Below, one piece after another: positions 15,258 through 23,391 of a stretch of 64,000 nucleotides of DNA. The stretch spans positions 62,001 to 126,000 of the forward strand of contig NZ_JBGGTQ010000011.1 in assembly GCF_041320705.1 (NCBI RefSeq). The letters run 5' to 3'. Positions within the stretch are counted from its first letter, which is position 1; every line of letters begins with the position of its first letter. Under the pieces are notes generated by a model that was not told the origin of the DNA, did not search any database, and worked only from the letters and a program-made list of their open reading frames with translations. This stretch comes from Kineococcus mangrovi (GTDB lineage: Bacteria > Actinomycetota > Actinomycetes > Actinomycetales > Kineococcaceae). The position numbers and the translations under genes were made by a program.

Positions 15258-15692
15258 TCACTCGCCGTAGCGGGGGTCCACGTCCTCCGGCGGCAGGTCC
15301 AGCAGGTGCGCCACCTGCTCGACCACGACGTCGGCGACGAGGTCGTCGAGGTCGTCGCCGTCGGCGCGCGTCTCCAGGGGCCGGCGGTAGAGCACCACGC
15401 GGGCCGGCCGCTGCCCCTGGGCCGGGAACAACCGGCCCAGGGGCACGACGTCGTCCTCCCACGGGGCCGGGTCCGAGGGGGGCACGTCCTCGACGGCGAA
15501 CTCGACCCCCGCCAGCTGCTCGGCCCAGCGCCGCTCCAGCAGCTCGACGGCGTCCAGCACGAGGTCGTCGAACCGCTCCGCGCGCGTGCGGGCGGCCGGC
15601 AGCGACGCCGGCAGCAGGGGTCCGCGCAGGCCGCGGCCGTGGCGGTCACGGCGTCGGCGGGGGCGGGTCTGAGCCCGGCGTCGGAGGACCAC
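15258..15692 (-). CDS. metallopeptidase family protein (Rv3259-like)
   Basis: Protein of 144 residues resembling the small actinobacterial family annotated as metallopeptidase. The conserved core is RAERFDDLVLDAVELLERRW, with AVEDVP, LGRLFPA, RIVL-like ARVVLYRRPLE, and the C-terminal VVEQVAHLLDL. The expected HExxH motif is degenerate here (VEQVAH), so peptidase activity is doubtful. The start is inferred at the GTG at 15692 because TACTCT (15704-15699) lies 6 nt before it, implying a leaderless message. It is divergent from DUF3499, as in Mycobacterium tuberculosis Rv3259/Rv3258c, but here the conservon separates it from whiB. Confidence 0.8.
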   Translation of the reverse strand: MVLRRRAQTRPRRRRDRHGRGLRGPLLPASLPAARTRAERFDDLVLDAVELLERRWAEQLAGVEFAVEDVPPSDPAPWEDDVVPLGRLFPAQGQRPARVVLYRRPLETRADGDDLDDLVADVVVEQVAHLLDLPPEDVDPRYGE

Positions 15693-15698
15693 CGGGCG

Positions 15699-15772
15699 AG
15701 AGTACCCGCGGCGCGCCCCCTCGGCGGTGAGCGGCGCGGTGGGCGGCGCGGGCCCGCGCCGGGGGGTAGCGT
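15699..15772. promoter_or_regulatory. divergent pair of leaderless promoters
   Basis: Minus strand: TACTCT (15704-15699), 6 nt before the GTG at 15692. Plus strand: TAGCGT (15767-15772), 7 nt before the GTG at 15780. Both genes have almost no room for a 5' leader. The -35 elements are not obvious. Confidence 0.6.
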
Positions 15773-15779
15773 GCCGCGC

Positions 15780-16196
15780 GTGACCACCCGCACCCCAGGA
15801 ACGAACGCCTCCCGCCCGGGAGCCGGCCGATCCACCGCCCCCAGCGCCCGGCGCTGCTCGCGGACCGCGTGCGGGGGCACCGCCGTGGCGACCCTGACCT
15901 ACGTGTACTCCGACTCCACCGCCGTGCTGGGCCCGCTGGCCACGTTCGCCGAACCCCACACCTACGACCTGTGCGCCGTGCACGCCGAACGCCTCACCGC
16001 CCCGCGCGGCTGGGAGGTCGTCCGGCTGGCCCCCGAGCTGCTCGAGGCGGCCAAGCACCACGACGACCTCGACGCCCTCGTGGACGCCGTGCGCGACCAC
16101 CCGCTCGGCGGGCGGGGCGCGGGCGCCATCGACCCCGACGCCCCGGCCGTGCGCCGGGGGCACCTGCGCGTCATCGGCGACCGCGACCGGCGCTGA
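15780..16196 (+). CDS. DUF3499 family protein
   Basis: Conserved actinobacterial protein of 138 residues. The core RRCSRTACGGTAVATLTYVY, then DSTAVLGPLATFAEPHTYDLC and HAERLTAPRGWEVVRL, is unmistakable. Spaced Cys (CSRTAC, DLC) and His residues suggest a zinc site. The GTG at 15780 gives an N-terminal extension of about 25 polar residues and fits the leaderless promoter TAGCGT 7 nt upstream; a later start would remove the extension. It corresponds to Mycobacterium Rv3258c by sequence and position before manB. Function unknown. Confidence 0.9.
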   Translation: MTTRTPGTNASRPGAGRSTAPSARRCSRTACGGTAVATLTYVYSDSTAVLGPLATFAEPHTYDLCAVHAERLTAPRGWEVVRLAPELLEAAKHHDDLDALVDAVRDHPLGGRGAGAIDPDAPAVRRGHLRVIGDRDRR

Positions 16197-16273
16197 CGCG
16201 GCGCCCGGGAGCGGGCGCGAAGTCACCCGCTGGGACGTCTCAGCTGCGCCGGGGGCCCTGCCGATGGACACCC

Positions 16274-16543
16274 GTGCCAGCCGCTGACGCGCCCCGAGCC
16301 ACCCGACGCCCCCGTGCCGCCCGGACCGCCCCGCCGCTGGGTTCGCTGACGCAGGCGGCCCACCGCGAGAGCGCCGTGTGCGCCCACTGCGGCAGCGAGC
16401 GCGTCACGCAGCTCACCATGTCGCTCACCGACGGCACCCCCGTGCAGTTCACCTCCTGCCACGTCTGCGAGGAGCGCAGCTGGACGTCGGCGGCCGGTCC
16501 CCTGAGCGTCGACGGGATCCTGGAGCGCTCCCGCAAGCGCTGA
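16274..16543 (+). CDS. small zinc-ribbon protein, unknown function
   Basis: Protein of 89 residues. After about 35 basic and Pro/Arg residues it has a clear zinc ribbon: CAHC, 26 residues including ERVTQLTMSLTDGTPVQF, then CHVC followed by EERSW. The strand pattern between the knuckles is typical of treble-clef or ribbon folds that bind nucleic acid or assist enzymes. The start at GTG 16274 is uncertain; no strong ribosome binding site is seen. It lies between DUF3499 and manB and is followed by a hairpin terminator. I do not recognise a named family. Confidence 0.75.
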   Translation: MPAADAPRATRRPRAARTAPPLGSLTQAAHRESAVCAHCGSERVTQLTMSLTDGTPVQFTSCHVCEERSWTSAAGPLSVDGILERSRKR

Positions 16544-16560
16544 GCCACCCGACCGGGGCA

Positions 16561-16591
16561 GCGCCCGGGTCTGCGGCACCGCCCCGGGCGC
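16561..16591 (+). terminator. hairpin terminator before manB
   Basis: A perfect 9-bp stem, GCGCCCGGG (16561-16569) with CCCGGGCGC (16583-16591), closes on a 13-nt loop. It lies between the zinc-ribbon gene and the manB promoter (TAGGCT, 16603-16608). Confidence 0.7.
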
Positions 16592-16615
16592 GGCGCCGCT
16601 TGTAGGCTCCCCAGC

Positions 16616-18085
16616 GTGAGCGCCCCGACCGTGAACCTGTCGTCCGTCATCAAGGCCTACGACGTCCGGGGCACCGTCCCCGACCAGCTCGACGCCCGCG
16701 TGGTGCGCGCCGTCGGGGCCGCCTTCGCCGAGGTCGTCGTCCTGCCCGAGACTCCCGCCGGCCAGGGCCCCAAGGCCGTCGTCGGCTACGACATGCGGCC
16801 CTCCTCCCCGGAGCTGTCCGCCGCCTTCGCCGACGGGGTCGCCTCCCGCGGTGTCGACGTCACCGTCATCGGCCTGTGCTCCACCGACGGCCTCTACTTC
16901 GCCAGCGGGTTCCTCGACGTCCCCGGCGCCATGTTCACCGCCAGCCACAACCCGGCGCAGTACAACGGCATCAAGCTGTGCCGCGCCGGCGCCAGGCCCG
17001 TCGGGCAGGACACCGGGCTGTCCGCCGTGCGCGACCTCGCCCAGAGCTGGCTCGACTCCGGTGAGGTCCCCGGCGGCACCGGTGCCGTCGGCACCGTCGA
17101 CGAGCAGGACCTGCTGAAGGCCTACGCCGCGCACCTGCGCTCCCTGGTCGACCTCACCGGTGGCCGCCGCCTGCGGGTCGTCGTCGACGCCGGCAACGGC
17201 ATGGGCGGGTTCACGGCCCCCGCGGTCCTGGGCGACGACGCGGGGCTGCCCGCCCTGCCCCTGGACGTCGTGCCGCTCTACTTCGAGCTCGACGGCACCT
17301 TCCCGAACCACGAGGCGAACCCGCTGGACCCGAAGAACCTCCTCGACCTGCAGGAGGCGGTGCCCGCCGAGGGGGCCGACATCGGCCTGGCCTTCGACGG
17401 CGACGCCGACCGCTGCTTCGTGATCGACGAGAAGGGCGACCCGGTCAGCCCCAGCGCCGTCACCGCGATGGTCGCCCGCCGCGAGATCGCCAAGGAGCTG
17501 CGCGCCGGCCGCCGGCCCGTCGTCATCCACAACCTCATCACCTCCCGCGCCGTGCCCGAGCTCGTCGCCGCCGACGGCGGCACGCCCGTGCGCACCCGCG
17601 TCGGGCACTCCTTCATCAAGCAGCGCATGGCCGAGGAGGGCGCCGTCTTTGGCGGTGAGCACTCCGCGCACTACTACTTCCGCGAGTTCTGGTCGGCCGA
17701 CACCGGCATGCTCGCCGCGATGCACGTCCTCGCCGCGCTCGCCGAGCAGGACCGCCCGCTGTCCGAGCTCGCCGCCGAGTACGAGCTGTACGCCGCCAGC
17801 GGCGAGATCAACTCCACCGTCGACGACGCCGCCGCCGTCACCGAGGCCGTCGTCGCGGCGATCACGCAGACCGCTGCGGCGCAGGGGGAGGAGGTCGAGG
17901 TCGACCGGCTCGACGGGGTCACGGTGTTCCACCCGGCCTCGGAGGCGCAACCGATGTGGTGGTTCAACCTGCGCGCCTCGAACACCGAACCGCTGCTGCG
18001 GCTGAACGCCGAGGGGGCCGACGCGGCGACCATGGCCCTCGTCCGCGACCGGGTGCTCGCGATCGTCCGCGGGGAGTCCGCGTGA
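16616..18085 (+). CDS. manB: phosphomannomutase/phosphoglucomutase
   Basis: Alpha-D-phosphohexomutase of 489 residues; interconverts mannose-6-phosphate and mannose-1-phosphate for GDP-mannose and glycan synthesis. All four active-site loops are present: phosphoserine loop FTASHNPAQYNG (near residue 105), metal-binding DGDADR (near 262), sugar-binding GEHSAHYYF (near 345) and phosphate-binding RASNTEP (near 456). The GTG at 16616 has TAGGCT 7 nt upstream, so the message is probably leaderless. Its stop overlaps the next gene (GTGA), forming an operon with the Trm112-like and SIS genes. This order matches Mycobacterium manB (Rv3257c). Confidence 0.95.
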   Translation: MSAPTVNLSSVIKAYDVRGTVPDQLDARVVRAVGAAFAEVVVLPETPAGQGPKAVVGYDMRPSSPELSAAFADGVASRGVDVTVIGLCSTDGLYFASGFLDVPGAMFTASHNPAQYNGIKLCRAGARPVGQDTGLSAVRDLAQSWLDSGEVPGGTGAVGTVDEQDLLKAYAAHLRSLVDLTGGRRLRVVVDAGNGMGGFTAPAVLGDDAGLPALPLDVVPLYFELDGTFPNHEANPLDPKNLLDLQEAVPAEGADIGLAFDGDADRCFVIDEKGDPVSPSAVTAMVARREIAKELRAGRRPVVIHNLITSRAVPELVAADGGTPVRTRVGHSFIKQRMAEEGAVFGGEHSAHYYFREFWSADTGMLAAMHVLAALAEQDRPLSELAAEYELYAASGEINSTVDDAAAVTEAVVAAITQTAAAQGEEVEVDRLDGVTVFHPASEAQPMWWFNLRASNTEPLLRLNAEGADAATMALVRDRVLAIVRGESA

Positions 18086-18297
18086 GCGCCCCCGGGAACT
18101 CCGCCGGGGGTTCGCCCGCGACCGACTGGGTGCTGGAACTCCTGCGCTGCCCGCTGACGGGCCGGCCCCTGCACCCCGTGAGCGTCGACGGCGCGAAGTT
18201 CCTCGCCACCGACGACGGCATCCGCTACCCCGTCGTCGACGGCGTCCCGGTGCTGCTGACCGACGCCGCCCTCGACGTTCCGGCGGACCGGTCGTGA
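18082..18297 (+). CDS. Trm112 family protein
   Basis: Protein of 71 residues of the Trm112/YcaR family. The core LELLRCPLTGRPLHPV, then FLATDDGIRYPVVDGVPVLL, is the standard signature. Only one of the zinc-binding cysteines of eukaryotic Trm112 remains, as is usual in bacteria. Such proteins are thought to act as small activating partners of methyltransferases. It is coupled on both sides: GTG at 18082 overlaps the manB stop, and its TGA overlaps the start of the SIS gene. Confidence 0.9.
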   Translation: MSAPGNSAGGSPATDWVLELLRCPLTGRPLHPVSVDGAKFLATDDGIRYPVVDGVPVLLTDAALDVPADRS

Positions 18298-19451
18298 CCG
18301 CCCTCGACGAGACCCTGCTCGCCGACGGGGACGCCCTGTCCGCGGCCGACGTCGGCGGCGTCCTGCGCGCCCTGGCCAGCGCCGGGGCCCAGGTCCGCGA
18401 AGCGCTCGACCTGTCCGCCGAGGCCGGGGTCTCCCGGCTGGCCGACGACGACCGGCCCCGCGCCGTCGTCGTGGCCGCCCTGGCGGGCAGCTCCGCCGTC
18501 GCCGACGTCCTGCTCGCCCTCGCCGGCCGCGGCTGCCCCGTCCCCGTCGTCGTGCGGCACGGCGGCCCCCTGCCCAGCTGGGTCGGCCCGCTCGACCTCG
18601 TCGTCGCCGTCTCCCTGTCCGGTCGCGCGCCCGGGCCGGTGGCGCTCGCGGTCGAGGCCTCCCGGCGCGGAGCCCGGGTCGTCACCGTCGCGGGGGAAGG
18701 GTCCCCGCTGGCCGAGGTGGGGTCCCGTCAGGGCAACGTCCAGGTCCGGCCCGCCCGCGGCGTGCGCGCCGACGGCGGCGACCCGCGGTCCTCGCGCGTC
18801 GCGCTGTGGTCGCTGCTGACGCCGGTCCTGCTCGCGTGCGACGCCATGACGCTGCTGAGCGCCGGCCCGGCCGACCTCGCCGGGGTGGCCGACCGCCTCG
18901 ACGCCGAGGCCGAGGCGTCCCGGCCGTGGACCGAGACCTTCGTCAACCCGGCCAAGGGCCTCGCCCTGGAACTGTCCGGCGCCGTCCCGGTCGTGCTGGC
19001 CGACGGGGACCTCACGGCTGCGGCGGCCCGCCGCGCCGCCTCGATGCTGTCCCGCACCGCCCGCGTGCCCGCGGTCAGCGGTGCGCTGCCGGACGACGCG
19101 AGCGAGGTCGTGGCGACCTTCGGCGGTCCCTTCGTCGCCGGTGCCGACGACGTCTTCGCCGACCCCTTCCTCGACGGGCCGGCGGGGCCGCGCCAGCGGC
19201 TGGTCGTCCTGCGCGACGCACCCGCCGCCGTGCGCGACGAGGACCGCCGCCTGGCCGACGCCGTCACCCGCACCGCCTCCGACGCGGGTGTGCTCACGTC
19301 GGAGGTGGTGGCGGAGAACGGGTCCCCCGCGCAGCGGCTGGCCCAGCTCATCGCCCGCACCGACTTCGCGGCGACCTACCTCGCGCTGGCCTCGGGCACG
19401 GACCCGGCCCGCTCACCCCAGGTGGCCGACCTCAAGGACCGGCTCGGCTGA
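18294..19451 (+). CDS. SIS domain protein (phosphosugar isomerase-like)
   Basis: Protein of 385 residues resembling the actinobacterial SIS proteins next to manB (Rv3256c-like), related to phosphoglucose/phosphomannose isomerases. The first half contains the SIS-type segment LDLVVAVSLSGRAPGPVALAVEASRRGARVVTV (only partly quoted families agree here), and the second half ends with QLIARTDFAATYLAL, typical of the bifunctional isomerase branch. Catalytic residues could not be placed with confidence. The GTG at 18294 overlaps the Trm112 stop. In Mycobacterium manA follows; here a convergent EAL gene follows and overlaps its 3' end by 39 bp. Confidence 0.82.
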   Translation: MTALDETLLADGDALSAADVGGVLRALASAGAQVREALDLSAEAGVSRLADDDRPRAVVVAALAGSSAVADVLLALAGRGCPVPVVVRHGGPLPSWVGPLDLVVAVSLSGRAPGPVALAVEASRRGARVVTVAGEGSPLAEVGSRQGNVQVRPARGVRADGGDPRSSRVALWSLLTPVLLACDAMTLLSAGPADLAGVADRLDAEAEASRPWTETFVNPAKGLALELSGAVPVVLADGDLTAAAARRAASMLSRTARVPAVSGALPDDASEVVATFGGPFVAGADDVFADPFLDGPAGPRQRLVVLRDAPAAVRDEDRRLADAVTRTASDAGVLTSEVVAENGSPAQRLAQLIARTDFAATYLALASGTDPARSPQVADLKDRLG

Positions 19452-21272
19452 GGCGTCCGGCACCACCGGGGCGAACACCTCCCCGGCCGGGACCGGCCGG
19501 GCGAAGTGGAAGCCCTGCAGGACGTCCGCGCCCAGGTCGCGCACCAGGGCCGCGGTGCTGCCGTCCTCGACGCCCTCGGCGACCACGTCCATCGACAGGC
19601 GGTGGGCGAGGTCGACGAGGGCCTGCACGATCGCCGCGTCGGCCGGCGCCTGCGGCGCCGCGACCACGAAGGAGCGGTCGATCTTCAGCTCGTCCACCGC
19701 CAGCCGGCGCAGCATCGTCAGGGACGTGTAGCCGGTGCCGAAGTCGTCGATGGACAGCCGCGCCCCCGCGGCCCGCAGCGCGGCCAGCACCGTCGAGGCG
19801 GCTTCGGGGTCGCCCAGGAGAGCGCTCTCGGTGACCTCCAGCGTCAGCACCCCCGGCGCCAGCGCGTTCTCGGCGATGGCCCGGCGCACCGCGTTGACGA
19901 GGGAGGGGTCGCCGAGGACGACGGGGGAGAGGTTGACAGAGACGGACACGTCGTGCCCCTGGGCCCGCCAGGCGGCGCACTGGGCGGCGGCGGTGCGCAG
20001 CACCCAGTGGGTCAGGCCGACGATGGCGTGGCTGCGCTCGGCCAGCGGGACGAACGCGCCGGGGCCCAGGAAACCGCGCCGGGGGTGCTGCCAGCGCACG
20101 AGGGCCTCCAGGCCCACGGTGGCGCCGGTGCGGGCGGCCACGAGCCGCTGGTAGTGCACCCGCAGCTGGCCGTCCTCGATCGCGGCGGGCAGTTCGGCGT
20201 GCAGCCGCAGGGCCTCCGCGTCGACGGTCGCCTCCCCCTCCGCGACGGCCACGCGGTGCTGGTGGTCGGCGGCGTGCACGGCCGCGACGTCGGCCAGGGC
20301 GAGCAGCGCGTCGACCTCGCGACCGTGCTCGGGGGCGCAGGCCACCCCGACGGAGACGTCCGGGCGCAGCCGCAGCCCGTGCTCGGGGCCCTCCCCGCGC
20401 AGGACCACGTGCTCGCTGAGGACCTGCCGCAGGACCCGGCCCTCGGCCCGGCCGGTGCGCGCGGGGTCCCCGTTGCCGTCCAGCTCGGCCGGCCGCACGA
20501 CGGCCAGGGTGTCCTGGTCCAGCCGGGCCACGACCGCTCCCGGCAGGTCGGCGGCGCGGCGCGCGCACTCGGCCAGCACCTCCTCCGCGGCGTCCGGGCC
20601 CAGGGCCAGCCGCAGGTCGCGCAGGTCGTCGAAGTGGACCACGCTCACCGTCGCCTGGGCCTCCAGGCCCTCCCCCTCCTGCAGCGTCCGCGCGCAGGTC
20701 TCCAGCAGACCCGCCCGGTTCAGCAGGTCCAGGCGCACGTCGCGGCGGGCCCGGCGGGCGGCCAGCCGCAGCAGCGAGCGCACGCCCAGGACCGGCAGCA
20801 CCGTGACGGCGGGCAGCACCACCAGCCACCCCGCCACCTGCCCCGGGTGGCCGGAGGCGACGAGCGCGGCCGGCAGCAGCGCGAACGGCAGGGCCGTGGC
20901 GAGCACCACGGCCCGGGCGGAACGCAGGAACGGGACGTGCGCGGCGCTCACGGAGTACAGCGCGACGAACACCCCCACCGCGGGCGAACCGTCGGCGCAG
21001 TACACGAGCAGGGAGGTCGACAGGGCGGCGGAGACGATGGCGTTGCACGGGCCCGGCAACGGCCAGGTCCGGGTCAGCAGCAGCGCGGCACCGCTGAGGA
21101 GCCCCGCGGCGGCGATGAGCAGGACGCACGTGCCGCGCACACCGGTCCAGGTCGGGACCAGGGCCACCGACGCGGAGATGAGGCTGGTGACCAGGTACTG
21201 CACGGCCACGACGCGGCGGCTGAGGCCGTCGTCGTCGAGGTGGGGCGTCCGGTCGCGCTGGGTGTTCGGCAC
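19413..21272 (-). CDS. membrane EAL phosphodiesterase with degenerate GGDEF
   Basis: Protein of 619 residues. Five to six transmembrane helices cover about residues 20-175. A GGDEF-like domain follows, but the signature is replaced by RLDQDTL, so cyclase activity is unlikely. The EAL domain looks intact: GLEALVRWQHP, NLSPVVLG, LEVTESALLG, IDDFGTGYTSL, ELKIDRSFV and AEGVEDG carry the metal and catalytic residues. It is probably a c-di-GMP phosphodiesterase. The start is GTG at 21272. It lies 150 bp downstream of the exosortase/glycosyltransferase operon on the same strand and could tune it. The 3' end overlaps the convergent SIS gene by 39 bp. Confidence 0.9.
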   Translation of the reverse strand: MPNTQRDRTPHLDDDGLSRRVVAVQYLVTSLISASVALVPTWTGVRGTCVLLIAAAGLLSGAALLLTRTWPLPGPCNAIVSAALSTSLLVYCADGSPAVGVFVALYSVSAAHVPFLRSARAVVLATALPFALLPAALVASGHPGQVAGWLVVLPAVTVLPVLGVRSLLRLAARRARRDVRLDLLNRAGLLETCARTLQEGEGLEAQATVSVVHFDDLRDLRLALGPDAAEEVLAECARRAADLPGAVVARLDQDTLAVVRPAELDGNGDPARTGRAEGRVLRQVLSEHVVLRGEGPEHGLRLRPDVSVGVACAPEHGREVDALLALADVAAVHAADHQHRVAVAEGEATVDAEALRLHAELPAAIEDGQLRVHYQRLVAARTGATVGLEALVRWQHPRRGFLGPGAFVPLAERSHAIVGLTHWVLRTAAAQCAAWRAQGHDVSVSVNLSPVVLGDPSLVNAVRRAIAENALAPGVLTLEVTESALLGDPEAASTVLAALRAAGARLSIDDFGTGYTSLTMLRRLAVDELKIDRSFVVAAPQAPADAAIVQALVDLAHRLSMDVVAEGVEDGSTAALVRDLGADVLQGFHFARPVPAGEVFAPVVPDASAEPVLEVGHLG

Positions 21273-21343
21273 CTTCTAGAAATCGGAGGCCGGGCGCGGC
21301 GGGTGCATCGGCCGTTCGGGTGACGCCGGCCCCGGGTGATCGT

Positions 21344-21371
21344 CCCGGAACCCGGAACCCGGAACCCGGCA
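21344..21371. repeat. 7-bp tandem repeat
   Basis: CCCGGAA three times, then CCCGGCA and a trailing CCCGGGC, in the 149-bp gap between the epimerase stop and the EAL gene start. No promoter was found with confidence in this gap; the sequence just before the EAL start contains TCTAGAAG, which also occurs near 26449. Confidence 0.85.
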
Positions 21372-21421
21372 CCCGGGCCCGCCGGGGTCCCGTCGAGGTC
21401 CCCGCCGAGCATCACGGTCTC

Positions 21422-22525
21422 TCAGACCTGTTGCAGCGCAGCGGCTCCGTCCCGAGCCAGTGCCGCGATCCGCCGGGAGGCCAGCCCGTCGCCGTACGGG
21501 CTGGCGGTCGTGGCGATGCGCGCCAGCGACTGCGCCGACAGCATCCGCTCGGCGTGGGCCACGAGGTCACCCGGTTCGCTGAGCACGGAGAACCCGGCCG
21601 CGACGGACTCCGGGCGCTCGGTGCTGGTGCGGACCACCACCAGGGGTTTGCGCAGCACGGTGACCTCCTCCTGCACCCCGCCGGAGTCGGACACCAGCAG
21701 CGAGGCGCTGCGGGCGAAGGCGAGGAACGTGCGGTGGTCCACGGGGGGCAGCACGCGCACCGCCGCGGGCACGGCCACGTCCCACGCCGCGAGCGCCTTG
21801 CGGGTGCGCGGGTGCAGCGGCAGGGCCACGGGGGCGCCGAGCCGGCCCAGGCCGTCCAGCAGCGCGGTCAGCCGGGCGGGGTCGTCGGTGTTCTCCGGGC
21901 GGTGGACCGTGGACAGGACGAACCCGGCGTCCAGGCCGTGCCCGGCGAGCAGCCGCGCGGTCTCCGCCTCGTCCGGCAGCAGTGCCGTGACCGCCTCCAC
22001 CACGGGGTTGCCGGTGACGAACACCGACCCGGCGGGCACGGCGCCGTCGAGGAGGTTGCGGGCGTTCTCGGGCGTCGCGGCGCAGTGCACGTCGGCCAGC
22101 GCCGAGACCAGGAGGCGGTTCGTCTCCTCGGGCATCGCCCGGTCGTGGCTGCGCAGCCCCGCCTCCACGTGCACCACCGGGATCCCGAGGTAGTGACCGG
22201 CCTGGGCGCCCGCGTTGGTGGTGTTGGTGTCGCCCTGGACGACGACCGCCCGCGGGCGGGTACGGGTGAACAGCGCGGACAGCTGGTCGACCATCGTGGC
22301 CACCTGCTGGGCGCGGCTGCCGCCGCCGACGCCCGTGACGGCCGGGGTCAGCGGGGACAGGCCGCAGGAGCGGAACACCGCGTCGGTCAGCTCGGGGTCG
22401 TAGTGCTGACCGGTGAAGACGGCCCGCCCGTCCTCGCCGAGGGCGTGCAGCACGGGGGCCAGCTTGATGATCTCGGGCCGGGTGCCGAAGACGACGGCGA
22501 CCTCCCCGGCGGGGTGCTCAACCAC
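21422..22525 (-). CDS. wecB: UDP-N-acetylglucosamine 2-epimerase (non-hydrolysing)
   Basis: Converts UDP-GlcNAc to UDP-ManNAc, a precursor for exopolysaccharide or teichoic-acid-like glycans. 367 residues, normal length. Signatures: GTRPEIIKLAPV at the start, VQGDTNTTNAGAQAG, VHVEAGLRS, MPEETNR, LSTVHRPENTDD, and the C-terminal SDSGGVQEEV. The GTG at 22525 overlaps the end of the upstream surface-protein gene by 8 nt, so it is the last gene of the five-gene minus-strand operon. It supplies a sugar donor that fits the glycosyltransferase two genes upstream; that link is inference. Confidence 0.95.
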   Translation of the reverse strand: MVEHPAGEVAVVFGTRPEIIKLAPVLHALGEDGRAVFTGQHYDPELTDAVFRSCGLSPLTPAVTGVGGGSRAQQVATMVDQLSALFTRTRPRAVVVQGDTNTTNAGAQAGHYLGIPVVHVEAGLRSHDRAMPEETNRLLVSALADVHCAATPENARNLLDGAVPAGSVFVTGNPVVEAVTALLPDEAETARLLAGHGLDAGFVLSTVHRPENTDDPARLTALLDGLGRLGAPVALPLHPRTRKALAAWDVAVPAAVRVLPPVDHRTFLAFARSASLLVSDSGGVQEEVTVLRKPLVVVRTSTERPESVAAGFSVLSEPGDLVAHAERMLSAQSLARIATTASPYGDGLASRRIAALARDGAAALQQV

Positions 22526-23381
22526 GGTGGGTCCCCTTCACGTCGAGGATTTGCAGGACGGGGCGGCGCAGGCGCAGGCCCACGGCGACCAGGGCCGCCG
22601 CGGCCAGGGGCAGGGCGGGGCCGGGCAGGGCGTCGGTGGGGACGGTCCGCGCGTTCGGGCCGCACGTGACGGCGCCGACCGACAGGGTCGTCAGGCTCCC
22701 GACCAGGGACAGGTCCAGGGCGGAGGTGCTGACGCCGTCGGGGGTGGGGTTGCCGAGGGAGTTGAGCTTCAGGGTGGCGACCAGGGGGACGCTCACGGTG
22801 GTGCCGGGGGCGGCGTGGTCGGCCAGCGTGGCCGTGACGGCCGCACCGCGGTGCACCTTGGCGTTGACCAGGCGCACCCCGGCCGTCGGGGTGCCGCCGG
22901 CGGCGGCGGAGCAGCTCGCGACGATCGCGTCGGCCTTCAGCACGGTGGGGGTCAGGCCGCCGGCCAGCACGATCTGCACGCCCTGGCCGGTGCCGGGGGC
23001 GACCACGCACCTCCCGTCGGCCCCGATGGTCAGCGAACCCCCCGACCCGACGAGACCGGCGCACGCCGCGGAGGTTCCCAGGGGGGTGGCGGTGGCCCGC
23101 TGCACCAGGACCCCGGCGGTGATGAGGTTCTGCGTGCCCAGGAGCGACAGCGACGGGGTGGGGTCCCCGCTGGTCGAGGTCGTCGTCCCGTCGGAGTTCG
23201 CCGTCACCGGCCCGGAGGAGAGCGCGGGAGCACCCAGCAGGGACAGCGTCGCGGCCGTGGCCGTGGAGTCCGCGGTGTCCGCCGCGGCCGGGCCCGCGAC
23301 GGCCAGCCCGAGGGCGGCGGCTCCGGCGATCCCTGCCGCGAGCAGGCGACCCCGGCGGCGGGGTGCGGTGTTCTCGTCCAT
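22518..23381 (-). CDS. secreted, C-terminally anchored protein; probable exosortase substrate
   Basis: Protein of 287 residues with a Sec signal peptide (basic RRRGRLLAAG, hydrophobic core, AAA-D cleavage near residue 35). The body is Thr/Ser/Gly/Ala-rich beta-type sequence with two cysteine pairs, like choice-of-anchor families. The C-terminus has a Pro-rich spacer (TDALPGPALPL), a short hydrophobic helix (AAAALVAVGL) and an arginine cluster (RLRR), the tripartite pattern recognised by sortases or exosortases. No LPxTG is present. The exosortase-like gene two positions upstream in the same operon makes it a likely substrate. The ATG at 23381 has GAGGAG, overlapping the glycosyltransferase stop. 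Confidence 0.75.
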   Translation of the reverse strand: MDENTAPRRRGRLLAAGIAGAAALGLAVAGPAAADTADSTATAATLSLLGAPALSSGPVTANSDGTTTSTSGDPTPSLSLLGTQNLITAGVLVQRATATPLGTSAACAGLVGSGGSLTIGADGRCVVAPGTGQGVQIVLAGGLTPTVLKADAIVASCSAAAGGTPTAGVRLVNAKVHRGAAVTATLADHAAPGTTVSVPLVATLKLNSLGNPTPDGVSTSALDLSLVGSLTTLSVGAVTCGPNARTVPTDALPGPALPLAAAALVAVGLRLRRPVLQILDVKGTHRG

Positions 23382-23391
23382 GTCCTGCTCC

